Below, in pieces: positions 52,199 through 64,000 of a stretch of 64,000 nucleotides of DNA. Source of the stretch: Pycnopodia helianthoides (Eukaryota; Echinodermata; Asteroidea; Forcipulatida; Asteriidae). The translations under genes were made by a program, and so were the position numbers. The notes under the pieces are model-generated. The model saw only the letters and a program-made list of their open reading frames with translations, was not told where the DNA came from and did no database searches. The DNA lies in contig CM063248.1 in the NCBI GenBank assembly GCA_032158295.1, positions 14,708,657 through 14,772,656 on the forward strand, written 5' to 3'. Position 1 is the stretch's first letter. Each line of letters begins with the position of its first letter.

Positions 52199-55100
52199 AT
52201 GACTTTAGAGTTCTTGATGCCTCAACCTCACCACGAAGACACGATGTACCGGCATCCTAGCCCATCTCACAGCTACTCCACGTATAGCTTTAACCAAACT
52301 CCGACAACGACCCAATATCAGATTGATTTCCCAGCAGGGAATTCTTTCCAGACAACGGGGACCACTGAGAGCCAGCAGCCGCCGTCAACGAACCCTGGGC
52401 TTCGGCAGGGTTCCCAATGTCCGGGGTACCCTCGGACTGGGGCTCCACGGCTGCCGTGGACCCTTACCAAGGAAGCGCTGCTTTCCCCGGCAGTCAGGCA
52501 GCGGTCGGCCCCACTGGATCCCCGTATTCCGAGGAAATCGATTTCTACCAAGGATTCGGCCAAACGACACCCGGTGTCGGTAGCGTCAATACGGCGTTGC
52601 ACCGGCCGACGATGCGCTCGCCTTACCACCATGACTGGATGAGGTCAACTTCATATCGAATCAATCCACAAACAGGTTCGTAAAAACCTTTTAAAAACAG
52701 AAAAATAATATCGTGACATAACATAGATTAACGTCTCTTTTATTTCTTTTCATTCTGGCTTATTGAAACAAAAGACACTTGAGAGATAGAGATGGCTAAT
52801 AATAATGTAATAAATGAAAAATCAATCTGAAATGTAAGTACTATTGATTATAATTTAATTATTTGTAAATTGAATCAATGTGTGACGTCAAAATGCCATA
52901 TGCCACCACTCCCGAAGCAAGTAAAGAAATCTCAAAATAGAAAAGGTTATCAGTTTATGAAGTAAGAAAAACAAACTTTATGGAAATCAAAATACATCAA
53001 TTAATGTGTGTTGTGTTAATGTGTGTTTTTAATTGGCCTTCGAGAAAGACTCTGCTAGGGTCGAAACGTCAGGGTATTATTTGACATATAGTTCACACCT
53101 TACTGGTTAGTAAGCAGCTTGCAGCAGCTATAATTTCTTTCCAATGAAGTCTTCAAGATGAACTTTGAAATCTAATTATAGGCCTACTCTTACAAAGGAT
53201 TACGGTTCCTTATGGCTGTTTGCGAAACCACGGCTTGCTTGGGCTCCATCAGTTTCTGTACGTGTACTGTCCTTACGACTCAAGAAATATATTACCAGAA
53301 AAACTTACTTGGTAAGGAGCACCTGAGAGCTGCTGATAGTGTATACATCGTGAGAAGCGACTCCCTCTGAAGTAAAGTAGTTTTTGAGAAAAAGGTAATT
53401 TCTCACTCAAGAAACTGAGAAAAGGCTTCAAGCAGGAAGCCTTTCTCAGACATTTGAAAGCACACGAATATATGCAACAAGGGTGTTCTTTCTTTCATTA
53501 TTTCTTGCAACTTCGATGACCAGTTGTAGGGCCTACCCAAATTTGCACAGGTGTGTTATTTTATGCATATGTTGGGATACACCAAGTGATGATACATTAC
53601 TAGTCTTTGACAATTACTTGAGGGGTCCAGAGGGGCTTGATTTGCAAAATAATGTACACAGATAAAAACACAATGACCAATTTCTAAGACAAGGTTTTTT
53701 TTGCTTTCTCTCTGTGAATGCACTTGTCTTATGAGTCTTTCGTAAGTCAATGATATTGTAATGGTGTAACTTTCAGACAGACATTTTATCTTGAAGACGG
53801 TACCGGGTGCTGGACATTTCTGGGGTAAAAGTTAAATTTGTGCTGAATAATCAGAACACGTGCAGTCATTCCTATCACTGGTGCATGAGAGAATTGACAT
53901 TTAAGTGCTACAACCAGTAGTTTGAGCAGAAGTTTTTAAAACTAAATATTGATGATTAAATGTCGTGTTATAATAGTTAAGGCATTGTGCGCGATTAATA
54001 CTGCTCAAGCGTAAATTAACGGTCTTCTGCAGGCAGCCAGCCGCCCTTTTCAAAATTAAAGTAAAACAAAGATATCCTTGTGGACTTTTATAGTGCTGTA
54101 ATCCCTAGTAATACAACGTGATGCCAAATTGTAAATATGTCACCTCTGACAGCGAATACTCACACCACACTAAACCACTCAACTGAAATAATGTTGTCAA
54201 TAGATTTGATTAAAATTCCAAGACGTAGTCACCAATAATACTTGAGGGTTTCATTAAATTTACTCAGGAAAAGTTGTAAAAGAATTACTCCTAATTATGG
54301 CCCATGTTTTATAAGACCAATTGATGCCAAGTAAAAACACAGTTTCGTTATGCAGGTTTTTTTTTTTACAACTTATTTTGGTTGTAATATCGCCAATGGA
54401 CGCTTGCTACCTTGGGTAACTTTATTGCATGTTATTACTCAGTCATGACGCGGTTCCAGAAGAGGTAATAATTAAATAAAACTGTCTGGCAGCAATTGTA
54501 TGGCTTTATTTAATATCAAACGTGGGATCATCTGATTGAAACTCTGGGTTCAAGCGAAGTCAGACTTGATTGATGTGCCTCAAGAGGGAATTTTAGAACT
54601 GTTTGAAAATGATCGACTGCATTTCATAATCATGCTCCTTAAAAGGAACATTACAGAATTGGTAAGAAAAAACTTGTAAAATATACTTTTTTGATCACAG
54701 ATTTACATAAAACTTACACGGTCTAATTATGATGATAGTAGAAAACGTCCCTTGAAATATTTATGTTTGAAATGCCATATTTTATGAGAAATGAATAAAT
54801 TAATTTTCCGATTGGAGTTTATCGCTCAGTGAGCGTTTTATTCATTTGTTGAATCTATATGATTTCATGCAAAATGTGTAATCGGTTTTTCACTATTTTC
54901 TCGTGACCCAGATGGCCGATCAATCTCAAACTTCTACAGGTTTGTCAGTGTAAGTGTATGGTGGATAGCATAAAGTGCTTACACTGCCAGCAACTGTTTT
55001 GTTAGCAAAAAACCGATTCTGTAATGTTCCTTTAAGAATATACCATATAATCCAAAAATAAAAGAGGATTCAATCAAATTCAATTATATTCATTTCTGCT

Positions 55101-58100
55101 GTGAACATCAACACAGTATCAACCCCTTTGCCGTTACGCTCTTGAAGACGGGACCGTATATTGCATTCCTTTAAAACAAAATTACTTTAGAGTTTTTTGA
55201 CTTAAGATTTTGTTGCCTTCAATAAAAAGACGTTCATGTAGTTTAAAATTTCCCAACTATTCTGAATTTAGTTTTTGGAAAGATCAACCTCACACATTTC
55301 TGCGTTGTGACGCAGTTCTTTCTTTCAGCTGTAGGCCTAGATCTTCGAATTTCATCGGCGAGTTCGAGCCCCCTGAAACGCAGTAGGCAGTTTCCATCGA
55401 AACAACTGCATAGTAGGTTAAATTAGAAAAAAAATAATAATAATTGGCTACATATAAAAATCACAATAGAATACCGAACAATTTTTTTAGAATGCATTAT
55501 TCTTAGATTGATACTTCCGTTTCTTCTTTTGTTTGCCCGAATTCCTATACAAACTTGAGATATAAGTCTTACTTTTGTTAGTCGTGCATGGCCTATTTGT
55601 TTTGCAATTGTGTTCCGGTACTCCTGAACTCGACTTTTATCGCGCCTTGATTGTTTACTGTGACACCTCCATTTGAATTTTATCAAGAAACTGACACATT
55701 TCGGCACACTTTGCCCAGAAATTAACGACCCGGTCTGTGGTTAGAGTGAAGTACAGCGGGGAACTGGAGTGCAGTTACCGGCGTGGTTGACCCACTGTTT
55801 ATGGGAGCAACTTTCGAAAAGGGTGTCCCACCAATTCCACAGCGATCGAATCAGCTGCCAAATCTTCTTAAACGAAATAGCATCAACTTAATTTGGATTC
55901 TCATTCCTGTTTATAAACGGGAGTGGTTAAACTTCTGTCGATTTAAATATACTTCAAGTTCTAGATAATAATCTAAATGTCCGTATTTTAAGAGATCCAC
56001 CTGCAGTTTTTCAATGCGGTTAGTTTTTCAGTGGCCCATTTGTACCAACAGTGTGGTATCGCCCCTTCAGCAATTCCACAAGTTTACATATTAAAACTTG
56101 TACATAATCATTTTTGGGTTTGAACCTGTTCAATTATAAATCTAGACCAGTGCATCTGTAGTCAAGAGCAACCCCATACAGCGCAATTTCAGATTCCCTC
56201 CAACTTTTCACGATTATTTCAGGAGGGGGAATCTTTTCCAATCTGAGAGCTCACTGATTATAAAGTTAATATCAGACCCAGCCCTCCTCAATAATATTTC
56301 TGTCAGAAACACCGTCATAGTCGAAGAAATAGTTTGTGAAGACCCCCACATGCATGATCTCTGAACTTCGGTGGTCCGCTTGGCCAAATGCCAGTTAAAA
56401 CACCTGAGGACCAGTCAGAATTCTCTCTTAAAGTGGGCCGGCTGGTATGTTCAGTTTTGAAAAAGCATCCCTATATACATGGCCCAGTGAAAACAGGCTT
56501 GTAGACTAGTAAAACGCCAAGCTACATGGTCTTGCTGGCTAGTCACTGAAAAAGTTAAGGGCAAATCCCGCCCAACATTAATCACCTTTGCTTTTTTTGA
56601 CCACGCGCAAAATCCTCCACAAAAAGATGTACCATTTCTCGCTGTTTTCGCTGAAACGGACCGTCACCAAACTTGATGACATTTTTCAGAAAGGGTTTCT
56701 GTCACTAGAGGATTGAAATGAATTCACCCTTCGAAAGAAAAAATTAACAACCGTATACTTGAGCTGTTTTTCCAACATTGTTGGAGGTCAGTGGGGCTGT
56801 GTCATTGGCCTGTATTCTTGCCAACAATGCCTGAAAATCCATAGTTTGCTGGTGACAAGTGGTTTGGGAGATATCAATGACAATCCAAAACGCCGAGGCG
56901 GTGTGTAGCAATAGCTTAGTGGGATTATCAGACAAAGGGTATGGACTTCTCTTTGAACGCAATCAGCCCAAACTCCTGTTGATATTTCTTGCTATCACTT
57001 CTAAGATGATCGTTCCTTTCAGGACCGGGTTTAATTGATGTAAGACCGGGGCTTGCTCTTTATGATAAGGAGTTGAGGTTGTTTTCGATGAGTCATCTCG
57101 TGGTTGGTGTAAAAGGGGGCTTGTTGGGACTTCGGAAGACATCAAATATAAGTGATGTTTGAAGCCGTGCATGGTGTGGATAATAGGGAGTATCTATCCA
57201 TGGATCTAACTATAGTTAAAATGCATACAATCATGGGTACATCACATTGGAATGAGCGATGCGGCTCCGAGAAGAGCCGTTGCGGTCTCGACGTTTCGAA
57301 CAAAACTCTGCACGCTCCTGAAGATTCACATGAAGACGAGCAGAGACTACTGTTCGAAAACGTCGAGACCACTACAGCTCTTTTCAGGGCCAAAACTCCT
57401 CCCAAAAGAGGTTTACACTTGGTTTCACCCGCAATTTTACTATAGTTACTTACTTGGTTGCTCTTAACACTCATCCCAAAAGAGATTGTATTGTACAAGT
57501 TAGTTATAGTTACTGCCTAGATTGCTGGCTCAACACTCTCCTAAAAGAGATTTACACATGGTTATACCATAGAGGAAGGAACATCTCTGGTTATACCCGC
57601 AACGCAAGTTTACTAGTAGTCATTACTGCCTTGGTTTCTGGCTCTACAGTCCTCCTAAAAGAGATTGATACATGGTTGTACCATGGAGGAAGGAACATCC
57701 ATGGTTATACCCGTATTACTATTAGTTAACTAGTAGTCGTTACTGCCTTGGTTGCTGGGCTCAACACTCATCCTAAAAGAGATTGATACATGGTATTCCC
57801 GCAAGTTTACTAGTGACAGGCTCAACACTCTTGCCAGAAGAGATTTACTAGTAAAGTTTACTAGTAAGTTACAATTACTTCCTAGGTTACTGGCTCAACA
57901 CCTCTCACAAGAAAGATTTATACATGGTTGTACTCGCAAGTTAACTACAATTACTTCATAGGTTTCTACCCAAGAAAGATTTATACATGGTTGTACTCGC
58001 AAGTTATTCAAAGGTTTCTACCCAAGAAAGATTTATACATGGTTGTACTATACTTCATAGGTTTCTACCCAAGAAAGATTTATACATGGTTGTACTCGCA

Positions 58101-61100
58101 AGTTATTCAAAGGTTTCTACCCAAGAAAGATTTATACATGGTTGTACTCGCAAGTTATTCAAAGGTATCTACCCAAAAAAGATTTATACATGGTTGTACT
58201 CGCAAGTTTACTAGTAAGTTACAGTTACTTCCTACACATGAAATAGCCTCCAGGGACCCGCAATTTTGTAGATGCTCCTTTGGGCTCAATAGAATGTGTG
58301 TTTGTCGTCTTTGACTGTATGTGACACCGTGATTCGTCTTAATCAAAACTGGGTCGATCAAACATCACTAGAGGAAGCGAAAGAGTAAAACATAATGCAT
58401 TAATAATTTGAACAGTTCTCTTCGACATGAGGTTTTCAAGTATTAATGTGCTCAGCTCAGATTGGAAAATATATATTCATTGGTTGAACAGAAACCACCG
58501 ATACAATCATCTTTGAAATGTTTTTCAGTTAGCGAGACCGGCAAAGTTACCAGTAAGTCGGGTATGGCCTTGTTATATTGAAATACGGGTGGTACCGGTA
58601 TGTGTTTTAATTAATGTTGCAGTCGTTCATTTGTGACGCGAAGCCGGCAAAGGGTAAATCATGCTTCGAGGCAAGTTCGCGTGGACCGTCTCTCGCCATC
58701 TACTTGAGTCGAATCACCCGGTGTGACTCGCAAATCGGAAACAAGGCCTCGTAAATTTCGAATTCTAAATATCATCCAGAGGAAGTCGGTGACACGACCG
58801 GGATAAATAGCGGGTGAGCTCGTTTGGCAAAAAAAAAAAGAGTTAACAAGTCTACCTCCTGCGCACCCTTCGGGGCTAGATGGCGGAGTCCGCGCTCTGG
58901 CGAGTTTTACGACCTGCGGGCAGTTTTTGATTAAATTCTAAGAGTGTCATATTTTATTTTTAAGGCGGTGATTTTGAAGAATGCAAATGACTGACTAAAA
59001 ATTACTTTTCTGCGTTGTTACGAAAGTCATGCTAAATTATCCAATTTGTTATCGGATTTTGTGTGTGTGTGTGATAAACTACAGACTCTTATAAAATAGG
59101 TTCGGTCTTTCATTCCACTCGTAACGTTGGCAACATGTCAATCGCAAAGATATGACATTCCTGAGTTCATTGTATACCTAACCCAGTTTTGTCCAGCTGT
59201 GAGAGAAAACGAAGGCCAGAAATCATTATTAATTATCAAAGTCATATTACAATATCAAACGAACAAACGATATTTTGAACAGGTGTAGCAACAAGTTTTA
59301 TTTTCATCCTTGATATTGTTTCATTAAGTTTACTTCTCTATCTAAATACTTCATTCGTAAAATATAACTTATGTGAAAATAAATCGATTTGAGGGTATTA
59401 TAGACCCATGCATAAGTGAATCTTCAACTGTAGGCTCAGCGAGGCGTTCGACGTTCAAGCTATAGAGGTTTTTTCAGCTGATGTCACTGGCCCCCGACTA
59501 CCGCAACGGCAGCCATCTTGCTGGTCATGGTTACGGTCATGAACTGTGATCTTGCCTCTGGTCTTTGACCGGCAATATGGCGTCTCAAACACACAGTCAC
59601 GTGATAATCACGTGACTGTAAAACCTCTATAGCAGATGGAAAAAAAATATCTTTCCAAAATGCTTGGCCGTAAATAATACATTTTTACTTGCAACTGAAA
59701 GTTCAATTGTGTCATGTGCTAATTATGATGGGATTCTTCTCCTTCTCAGGTAAAACACGAACGAAAGACAAATATCGCGTCGTGTACTCTGATCACCAAC
59801 GGCTGGAACTTGAGAAGGAATTTCACTACAGTCGCTACATTACAATCAGACGCAAGGCCGAGCTGGCTGTCTCGCTTGGACTATCGGAACGACAGGTAAA
59901 TATTCTTTGGACTAGAACTACATTTTGACAGACAGTGTGCCTTTAATGTTGATCTGGACGCTTTCCCCCTTCTTAAACGCATGAATAATTAGTTGAACAA
60001 CCAAGCAGTTTTATTTCTGATTTTGTTTAATGAGAAAACAATAAATATAAGAATGCACTGTTTGGTTCTCCATCTCTGGTGCATTTTATGATTTTAAACA
60101 AGATGACTACAGTGTTCCACTTTCTCATATTTCAAGTAATAAACCACAAGGGGAAGCTGACTGGGTAAAATTGATATAATTGGGTTGAACATGGAAAACA
60201 ATACCACAGAGCGGGACTTGAACCTGCGCCCTCTGGATTAACGTGCCGACGCTCTACCAACTGAGCTATCTAGCCCTAACTTTCTCATATTATTTTGTCA
60301 CATCGCAGCAAGCAATGGTTCTGGTCACATTTGATTTTTAAATTTGACAGTACTGGTGGTAGAAAATTCATTGTAGATGTTTTTGTTTGTTTGCAGTGGT
60401 TATTGCAAAAGCTCATTTGGTTTTTGGTAAGCGCCGATAGAAAGTAATGACTTCCTTGAACTATACTTTCGCGAATTTTTTGTTTAAATCGCATTGCAAA
60501 AGTACATTATTTTATTGTTACATTGCACACTCTCCCCACCCCGAAAAAACAAAACAAAACAAAAACAAAACCCAGAAAGAAAACAAAAATGGAAATGAAG
60601 AAATAAAGGAAACCGTTTCTGATTGAATGTTCTCAGGTTAACTTTTTTTGACGTGTTTTTACGATTTCCTGTGGGTTTGAAAGAGTCAGCAGTGCCAACA
60701 TTTATGTATCAATTTTCAGCCATCTTGCTTTTGCTGATTCAAATCCATAATAACCAAACAGAGGCTAGAGGGACAGCAGAAACTTACTCCCTATTTGCCA
60801 TAACAAGATCACAATTGCTAAAACGAAATTTGGTTAATTTCGTTCTCTTAGCACCCAGAATTTGCAACAAACACTTAAATAAATGTAAATTACGGTCCAT
60901 CCTAAACAACCCAAAACAAATCAACACGCGCTCTTCAGTAGGCCTATCATACATTTTTGCCAAGAGTAGAATCTGAGCACCTTTATATTCTAAACAGCGC
61001 CCTCAACGCTGAAATAGCAATATTGCAACGATATTATAAATTAGCATGATAATCTGTCAGCATCGTGCGTAATTATTTTAGTGAAGACCTTCAGTAGTTT

Positions 61101-61692
61101 CTTAAAAATGTAGAATGGAATTGGAAACTTGTGATATTTTGCCATTAAGTTAATACATCTAGATGATTAAGTGAGGACTTTTTTGAAATAAACAATTTTA
61201 TTCGCAAGGTGTGGGGCTGTTGGTTAACCCATAATGTAGTACTAGATTCAGATTCTAAAAGCCGTGTACAATACGAAACCTTTGTGGTAGAATAAGTTGT
61301 TTATCATCTTTATTTTCATGTAGGTTAAAATCTGGTTCCAGAACCGGCGAGCCAAGGAACGCAAACACAACAAGAAGAGGGTCGCTATGGAGGGTTCAAC
61401 AGAGCAGAAAGAACTCGACACCTCATCCGATGAGAAGATAGACGGGAGACTGGTCGAGATCAAGGAGGAAAAGGGTTTAGACCGAGCCGAGCTACTAGAC
61501 CCATTAAGCAGGGGAGAACAAACGCCGTCGGAACCAACCACGCCGGAGGTACTGGCCATCGGCGCGCGAAGCCAGCCGGATTTCAGCGTGCACCCGCCGC
61601 TTCACGGTACCGGAGCCTGTCAGCTCCAGCCAGCCCATGTTGCTGTGTCTGCCTCGCTGTTTCACTCCATGCAACCACTGCATATGAAATAG
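52199..61692 (+). CDS. CDX: Caudal-type homeobox transcription factor (CDX, ParaHox)
   Basis: Nuclear DNA-binding protein of the caudal family, known for posterior and hindgut patterning. Three coding exons: 52199-52675, 59750-59895, 61324-61692, with intron phases 1 and 0. The Cdx-type homeodomain spans exons 2-3: [20 protein letters not shown], then [17 protein letters not shown], then [19 protein letters not shown]. Just upstream, HDWMR matches the hexapeptide region that contacts Exd/Pbx. The N-terminus ([11 protein letters not shown] after an upstream in-frame ATG) recalls the MYP start of Cdx proteins. Exon 1 changes frame once between 52369 and 52416, near AACCCTGGG; restoring one base joins both halves and fits the exon 2 phase, giving about 330 residues. 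Alternatively translation starts at 52417 (MSGVPSDWG), which needs no correction. Confidence 0.95.
52369..52416 (+). other. Frameshift interval in CDX exon 1
   Basis: Upstream codons (frame of the ATG at 52199 and 52244) read a natural S/T/Q/P-rich segment to about [11 protein letters not shown]. The frame that reaches the HDWMR motif and the splice donor reads [16 protein letters not shown]. That second frame is blocked by TGA at 52366-52368, so the change lies within this interval. One missing base in AACCCTGGG would explain it. Confidence 0.75.
53280..53620. mobile_element. Diverged copy of the 25.9 kb TTAA-type element
   Basis: ACTTACTTGGTAAGGAGCAC and GCGACTCCCTCTGA match the 25867-26207 element in order, with a different middle. 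CDX intron 1. Confidence 0.7.
57266..57392. repeat. Hairpin, arms about 46 bp
   Basis: GGTCTCGACGTTTCGAAC and GTTCGAAAACGTCGAGACC mirror each other, with further pairing outward to GAGAAGAGCC. CDX intron 1. It resembles the foldback family at 33.2 kb in ending style. Confidence 0.8.
57420..57954. repeat. Degenerate larger repeats
   Basis: Blocks containing AAAAGAGATT, CATGGTT and GCTCAACACTC recur at roughly 100-130 bases. They grade into the 52-bp array that follows. Confidence 0.75.
57955..58215. repeat. 52-bp tandem array, five copies
   Basis: TACCCAAGAAAGATTTATAC recurs at a 52-base period (one 47-base copy). Confidence 0.95.
59459..59634. mobile_element. MITE with GCTATAGAGGTTTT ends
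   Basis: GCTATAGAGGTTTT and AAAACCTCTATAGC bound about 175 bp; the inner end has CAGTCACGTGATAATCACG. It lies about 115 bases before CDX exon 2. Confidence 0.8.
60125..60280 (-). mobile_element. tRNA-derived SINE, most complete copy
   Basis: The reverse strand reads GATAGCTCAGTTGGTAGAGC (A box), GCAGGTTCAAGTCCCGC (B box), then a body ending in TTTATTACTTG. Acceptor strands do not pair, so it is a SINE head, not a tRNA gene. Confidence 0.82.
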
Positions 61693-63744
61693 TTAAACAG
61701 TGACTGATCAACTAATGCGGACAGTTTAGGGTTTAGACTCGATCATTACAGACTACTTTACCACAAAAGATTATCTCAGTTTATTTCGTTACGGTCATTT
61801 TCTACTCCCGGGGCTCATCTGAGAAGGGGCCACAGGGGCCAGCTGAGGCAATTCACAGGCAGCCAGTTCAACGCAAACTCCAGGAAGAAAATCCATTAAA
61901 ATGTCAGTTTCCACATAAAAAGTTCTTGAGGAATGTCAGACAGTTGTACGAAAAAACCCTCATGCGCTACCAAAGTATTCCTTCTGCATTGCTGCGCAGC
62001 TGGTTGCCTCCAAGTTGTCAGTAAAAGGTTGCTCATGTGACATAGGCCCGTAACTATTACAAGAATAGTTCGTATTTGTTCACTGATGTGCTTTCCAATT
62101 ATAAAATACTGTAAAAGGCCTAGAGTTTTTTTTTGAATTCTGAATGTCCGTGTCCAATTACCAACCAAGGATTCTTTGGTGTCGGATTTGCACGGAACTC
62201 AGTAAGTGTTTATCACACATTGCTTGACAACTTAATAATAGCGTTTTATTGATGGAAACATTTCAACAGCAGAAACACGTCACCAACCGGGGTTGAATAT
62301 GAAATAAAGATAACGTTTCGGGCAAACATTCTGCAGCAAAACTGGGAGCTGATTTTTTATGACAAATTTGCAGACGGAAGCCTCGTTCTGATTGAGATTA
62401 TAGACTGCTGAGAATTGGTTTTGGTGTAAATATTAGTTAAGAAGTTGTTAATATTGTTGTATTTATTTAAGTTGTTTATATAGTGTACCTTTAAAGAAAA
62501 GTGGATATACAAATTATTATAGGCGAGATTTACATCCCGTGTATCAAATAAAAGAAGTAATTATGTATATATTTCTTTTAATGGGGTAGGTTGCCTTCGG
62601 ATTGGGCGCTTTGGGCTATATAAAGTGTTTGTTATCAAATGAATATGGTTGGAAAGATGTTTTAAAAGTAGAATATAATGATTCACACAAATATCCCTTG
62701 AAATGGTGTGGTTTTCCTTTTTACTATTTGAACTAACACGGTCTGCCATTTTGTGGACCAAAATGTTTGACTCCACAAAATTACGAACCGTGTTAGTTCA
62801 CACGAAGTAAAAGAAAAACCACACAATTTCGAGGAATAGTTATTTTGTGTGGATCTTTCCAAACATATATTTTCATAAGAAACGCTTTTATACCCCACAG
62901 CGTCAAAATCCGACGGCATTGTGTCTCTTTAAAGTATCCATACTTCTTGCTTTTGAAAAAAATCTTTACAGTAAAGTATAATGGCCCTCATTTTGACTTG
63001 TACATCTGCGACAGGCAATGGCCAAAACTTAGAATTCACAGTAATACTTTTATCTAAGAGATACACAGCACTATAGATTTGAAATTCCTATTCAGAGATG
63101 TTACAATAAACGTGGGGCGCAGAATTAGATTTATGTAGATTTCATAAGTTCATAATCTGTAACTACAATATTAAAACACTACACAGTTATTATTACACAT
63201 TGGTGCAGTGCGTGTATTATATTCTACTACATTATACCCCTTATGTCATTGGTTAGGTAATTTCCACGATTTTGACAATGGGGCAAATTGTTAAAAAACC
63301 GGGGTGTCAAGGGGGGGGGGTAGCAAGTTTGGAAGGGGGGGGGGGTAGATTGATCACACCCCTTTCTGTAATTGATTTGAATGGGGTTCACGCAGTTTAC
63401 CAAACTCGCTTCTCAAACTGTTGTATATAAAACTTGGAGGACCAAACTCAAACATTGATTTCGGTATTTCCTTTCTCCGTGTAAAACGATTGGAGCAATA
63501 GGCCATGTACACAAAATGAAGTGTGGGTGCACAGTGTTTTTTTGTTTGATAATCCTAAGGGTCACCCCACCCCTGTCAGAGAAGGGGAAGGGATTATCCC
63601 CTGTACCCCCTTACATGATCTAATAATACACCTATGCTCCAAGACTGCACGTTGTTGGTGTGCAACCGGCAGCTGAGCAGGCACCGAACGGTCACCATTA
63701 CATGTACTTCCACAAATGGTTATCCCTGTAATGAGAGAGGCATA
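61693..63744. other. CDX 3' region
   Basis: Holds candidate polyadenylation signals, AT-rich DNA, a partial inverted repeat at 62700-62825 around AACACGGT, and G runs near 63310 and 63340. No second gene was recognised. Confidence 0.6.
62547..62552 (+). terminator. Possible CDX polyadenylation signal
   Basis: AATAAA about 860 bases past the CDX stop codon. An earlier candidate is at 62303-62308. Confidence 0.35.
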
Positions 63745-63995
63745 TAACCAAACAGACGTATGAAGCTAAACCACGAACCACAACCATGCACGGTCTATGG
63801 AAGCTGCCACTGGTTCCCCGTTTGGTAACCTTAATTTTTAATTTTTTTTTAAACCCGACCCCTAACCTTTACCCTTCCCCTAACCGTAACCCTCACCCTA
63901 ACCCTACCCCATACCCTTCCCCTACCCCGACCCCTACCGCTAACATAGAACGTGCACGATGGTTGTGATTTGTGGTTTAGCTTCATATGTCTCAC
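63745..63995. mobile_element. Inverted-repeat element filled with telomere-like repeats
   Basis: Arms of about 40 bp (TATGAAGCTAAACCAC at the left, mirrored at the right) flank degenerate CCCTAA/CCCCTAAC repeats at about 63853-63945. Confidence 0.75.
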
Positions 63996-64000
63996 CTTAA

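Noticed and set aside
52318..52632. 104-codon minus-strand ORF opposite CDX exon 1
   Set aside because: Antisense shadow of a GC-rich coding exon.
60200..60280. Candidate tRNA gene on the minus strand
   Set aside because: Good D- and T-arms, but the 5' and 3' acceptor strands do not match and the SINE body follows.

Overview
This window is animal nuclear DNA. It holds intron-rich genes with GT-AG introns, a caudal-type homeobox gene, and many short inverted-repeat transposons and tRNA-derived SINEs. I infer an echinoderm, probably a starfish, from the protein sequences and from the look of two dispersed repeat families (around 10.0/20.0 kb and 25.9/53.3 kb). No database search was possible, so the species is not established. 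A run of exactly 100 N (36531-36630) shows a draft assembly.

Layout. (1) 2.4-25.0 kb, minus strand: eIF5B, the GTPase that joins ribosomal subunits at the end of translation initiation. I traced about 24 coding exons by reading frame, splice-site phase and similarity to known eIF5B. (2) 25.0-28.8 kb: intergenic DNA with a TTAA-flanked element, a six-copy 143-bp satellite and a SINE. (3) 29.2-37.4 kb, minus strand: a TMEM144-type multi-pass membrane transporter with two mutually exclusive copies of one exon, and one early exon apparently lost in or near the assembly gap. (4) 37.4-41.1 kb: intergenic, repeat-rich. (5) 41.2-46.4 kb, minus strand: ribosomal protein S3 (RPS3) in five coding exons, with a large recent foldback transposon in intron 1. 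(6) 46.5-51.9 kb: repeat-rich spacer between the divergent RPS3 and CDX genes. (7) 52.2-61.7 kb, plus strand: CDX/caudal, a ParaHox transcription factor with a canonical TATA box and three coding exons; intron 1 is about 7 kb. (8) 61.7-64.0 kb: CDX 3' region, ending in an inverted-repeat element filled with telomere-like repeats.

The four genes are independent eukaryotic transcription units; there is no operon. Two (eIF5B and RPS3) are translation housekeeping genes. Two exons, eIF5B exon 9 and CDX exon 1, each need one extra base to keep frame. I regard these as probable consensus errors, although true indels cannot be excluded.

Most of the remaining sequence is introns and spacers built from foldback elements with 8- or 9-bp target duplications, SINEs, and minisatellites. 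I found no CRISPR array, rRNA, convincing functional tRNA or bacterial-type gene.
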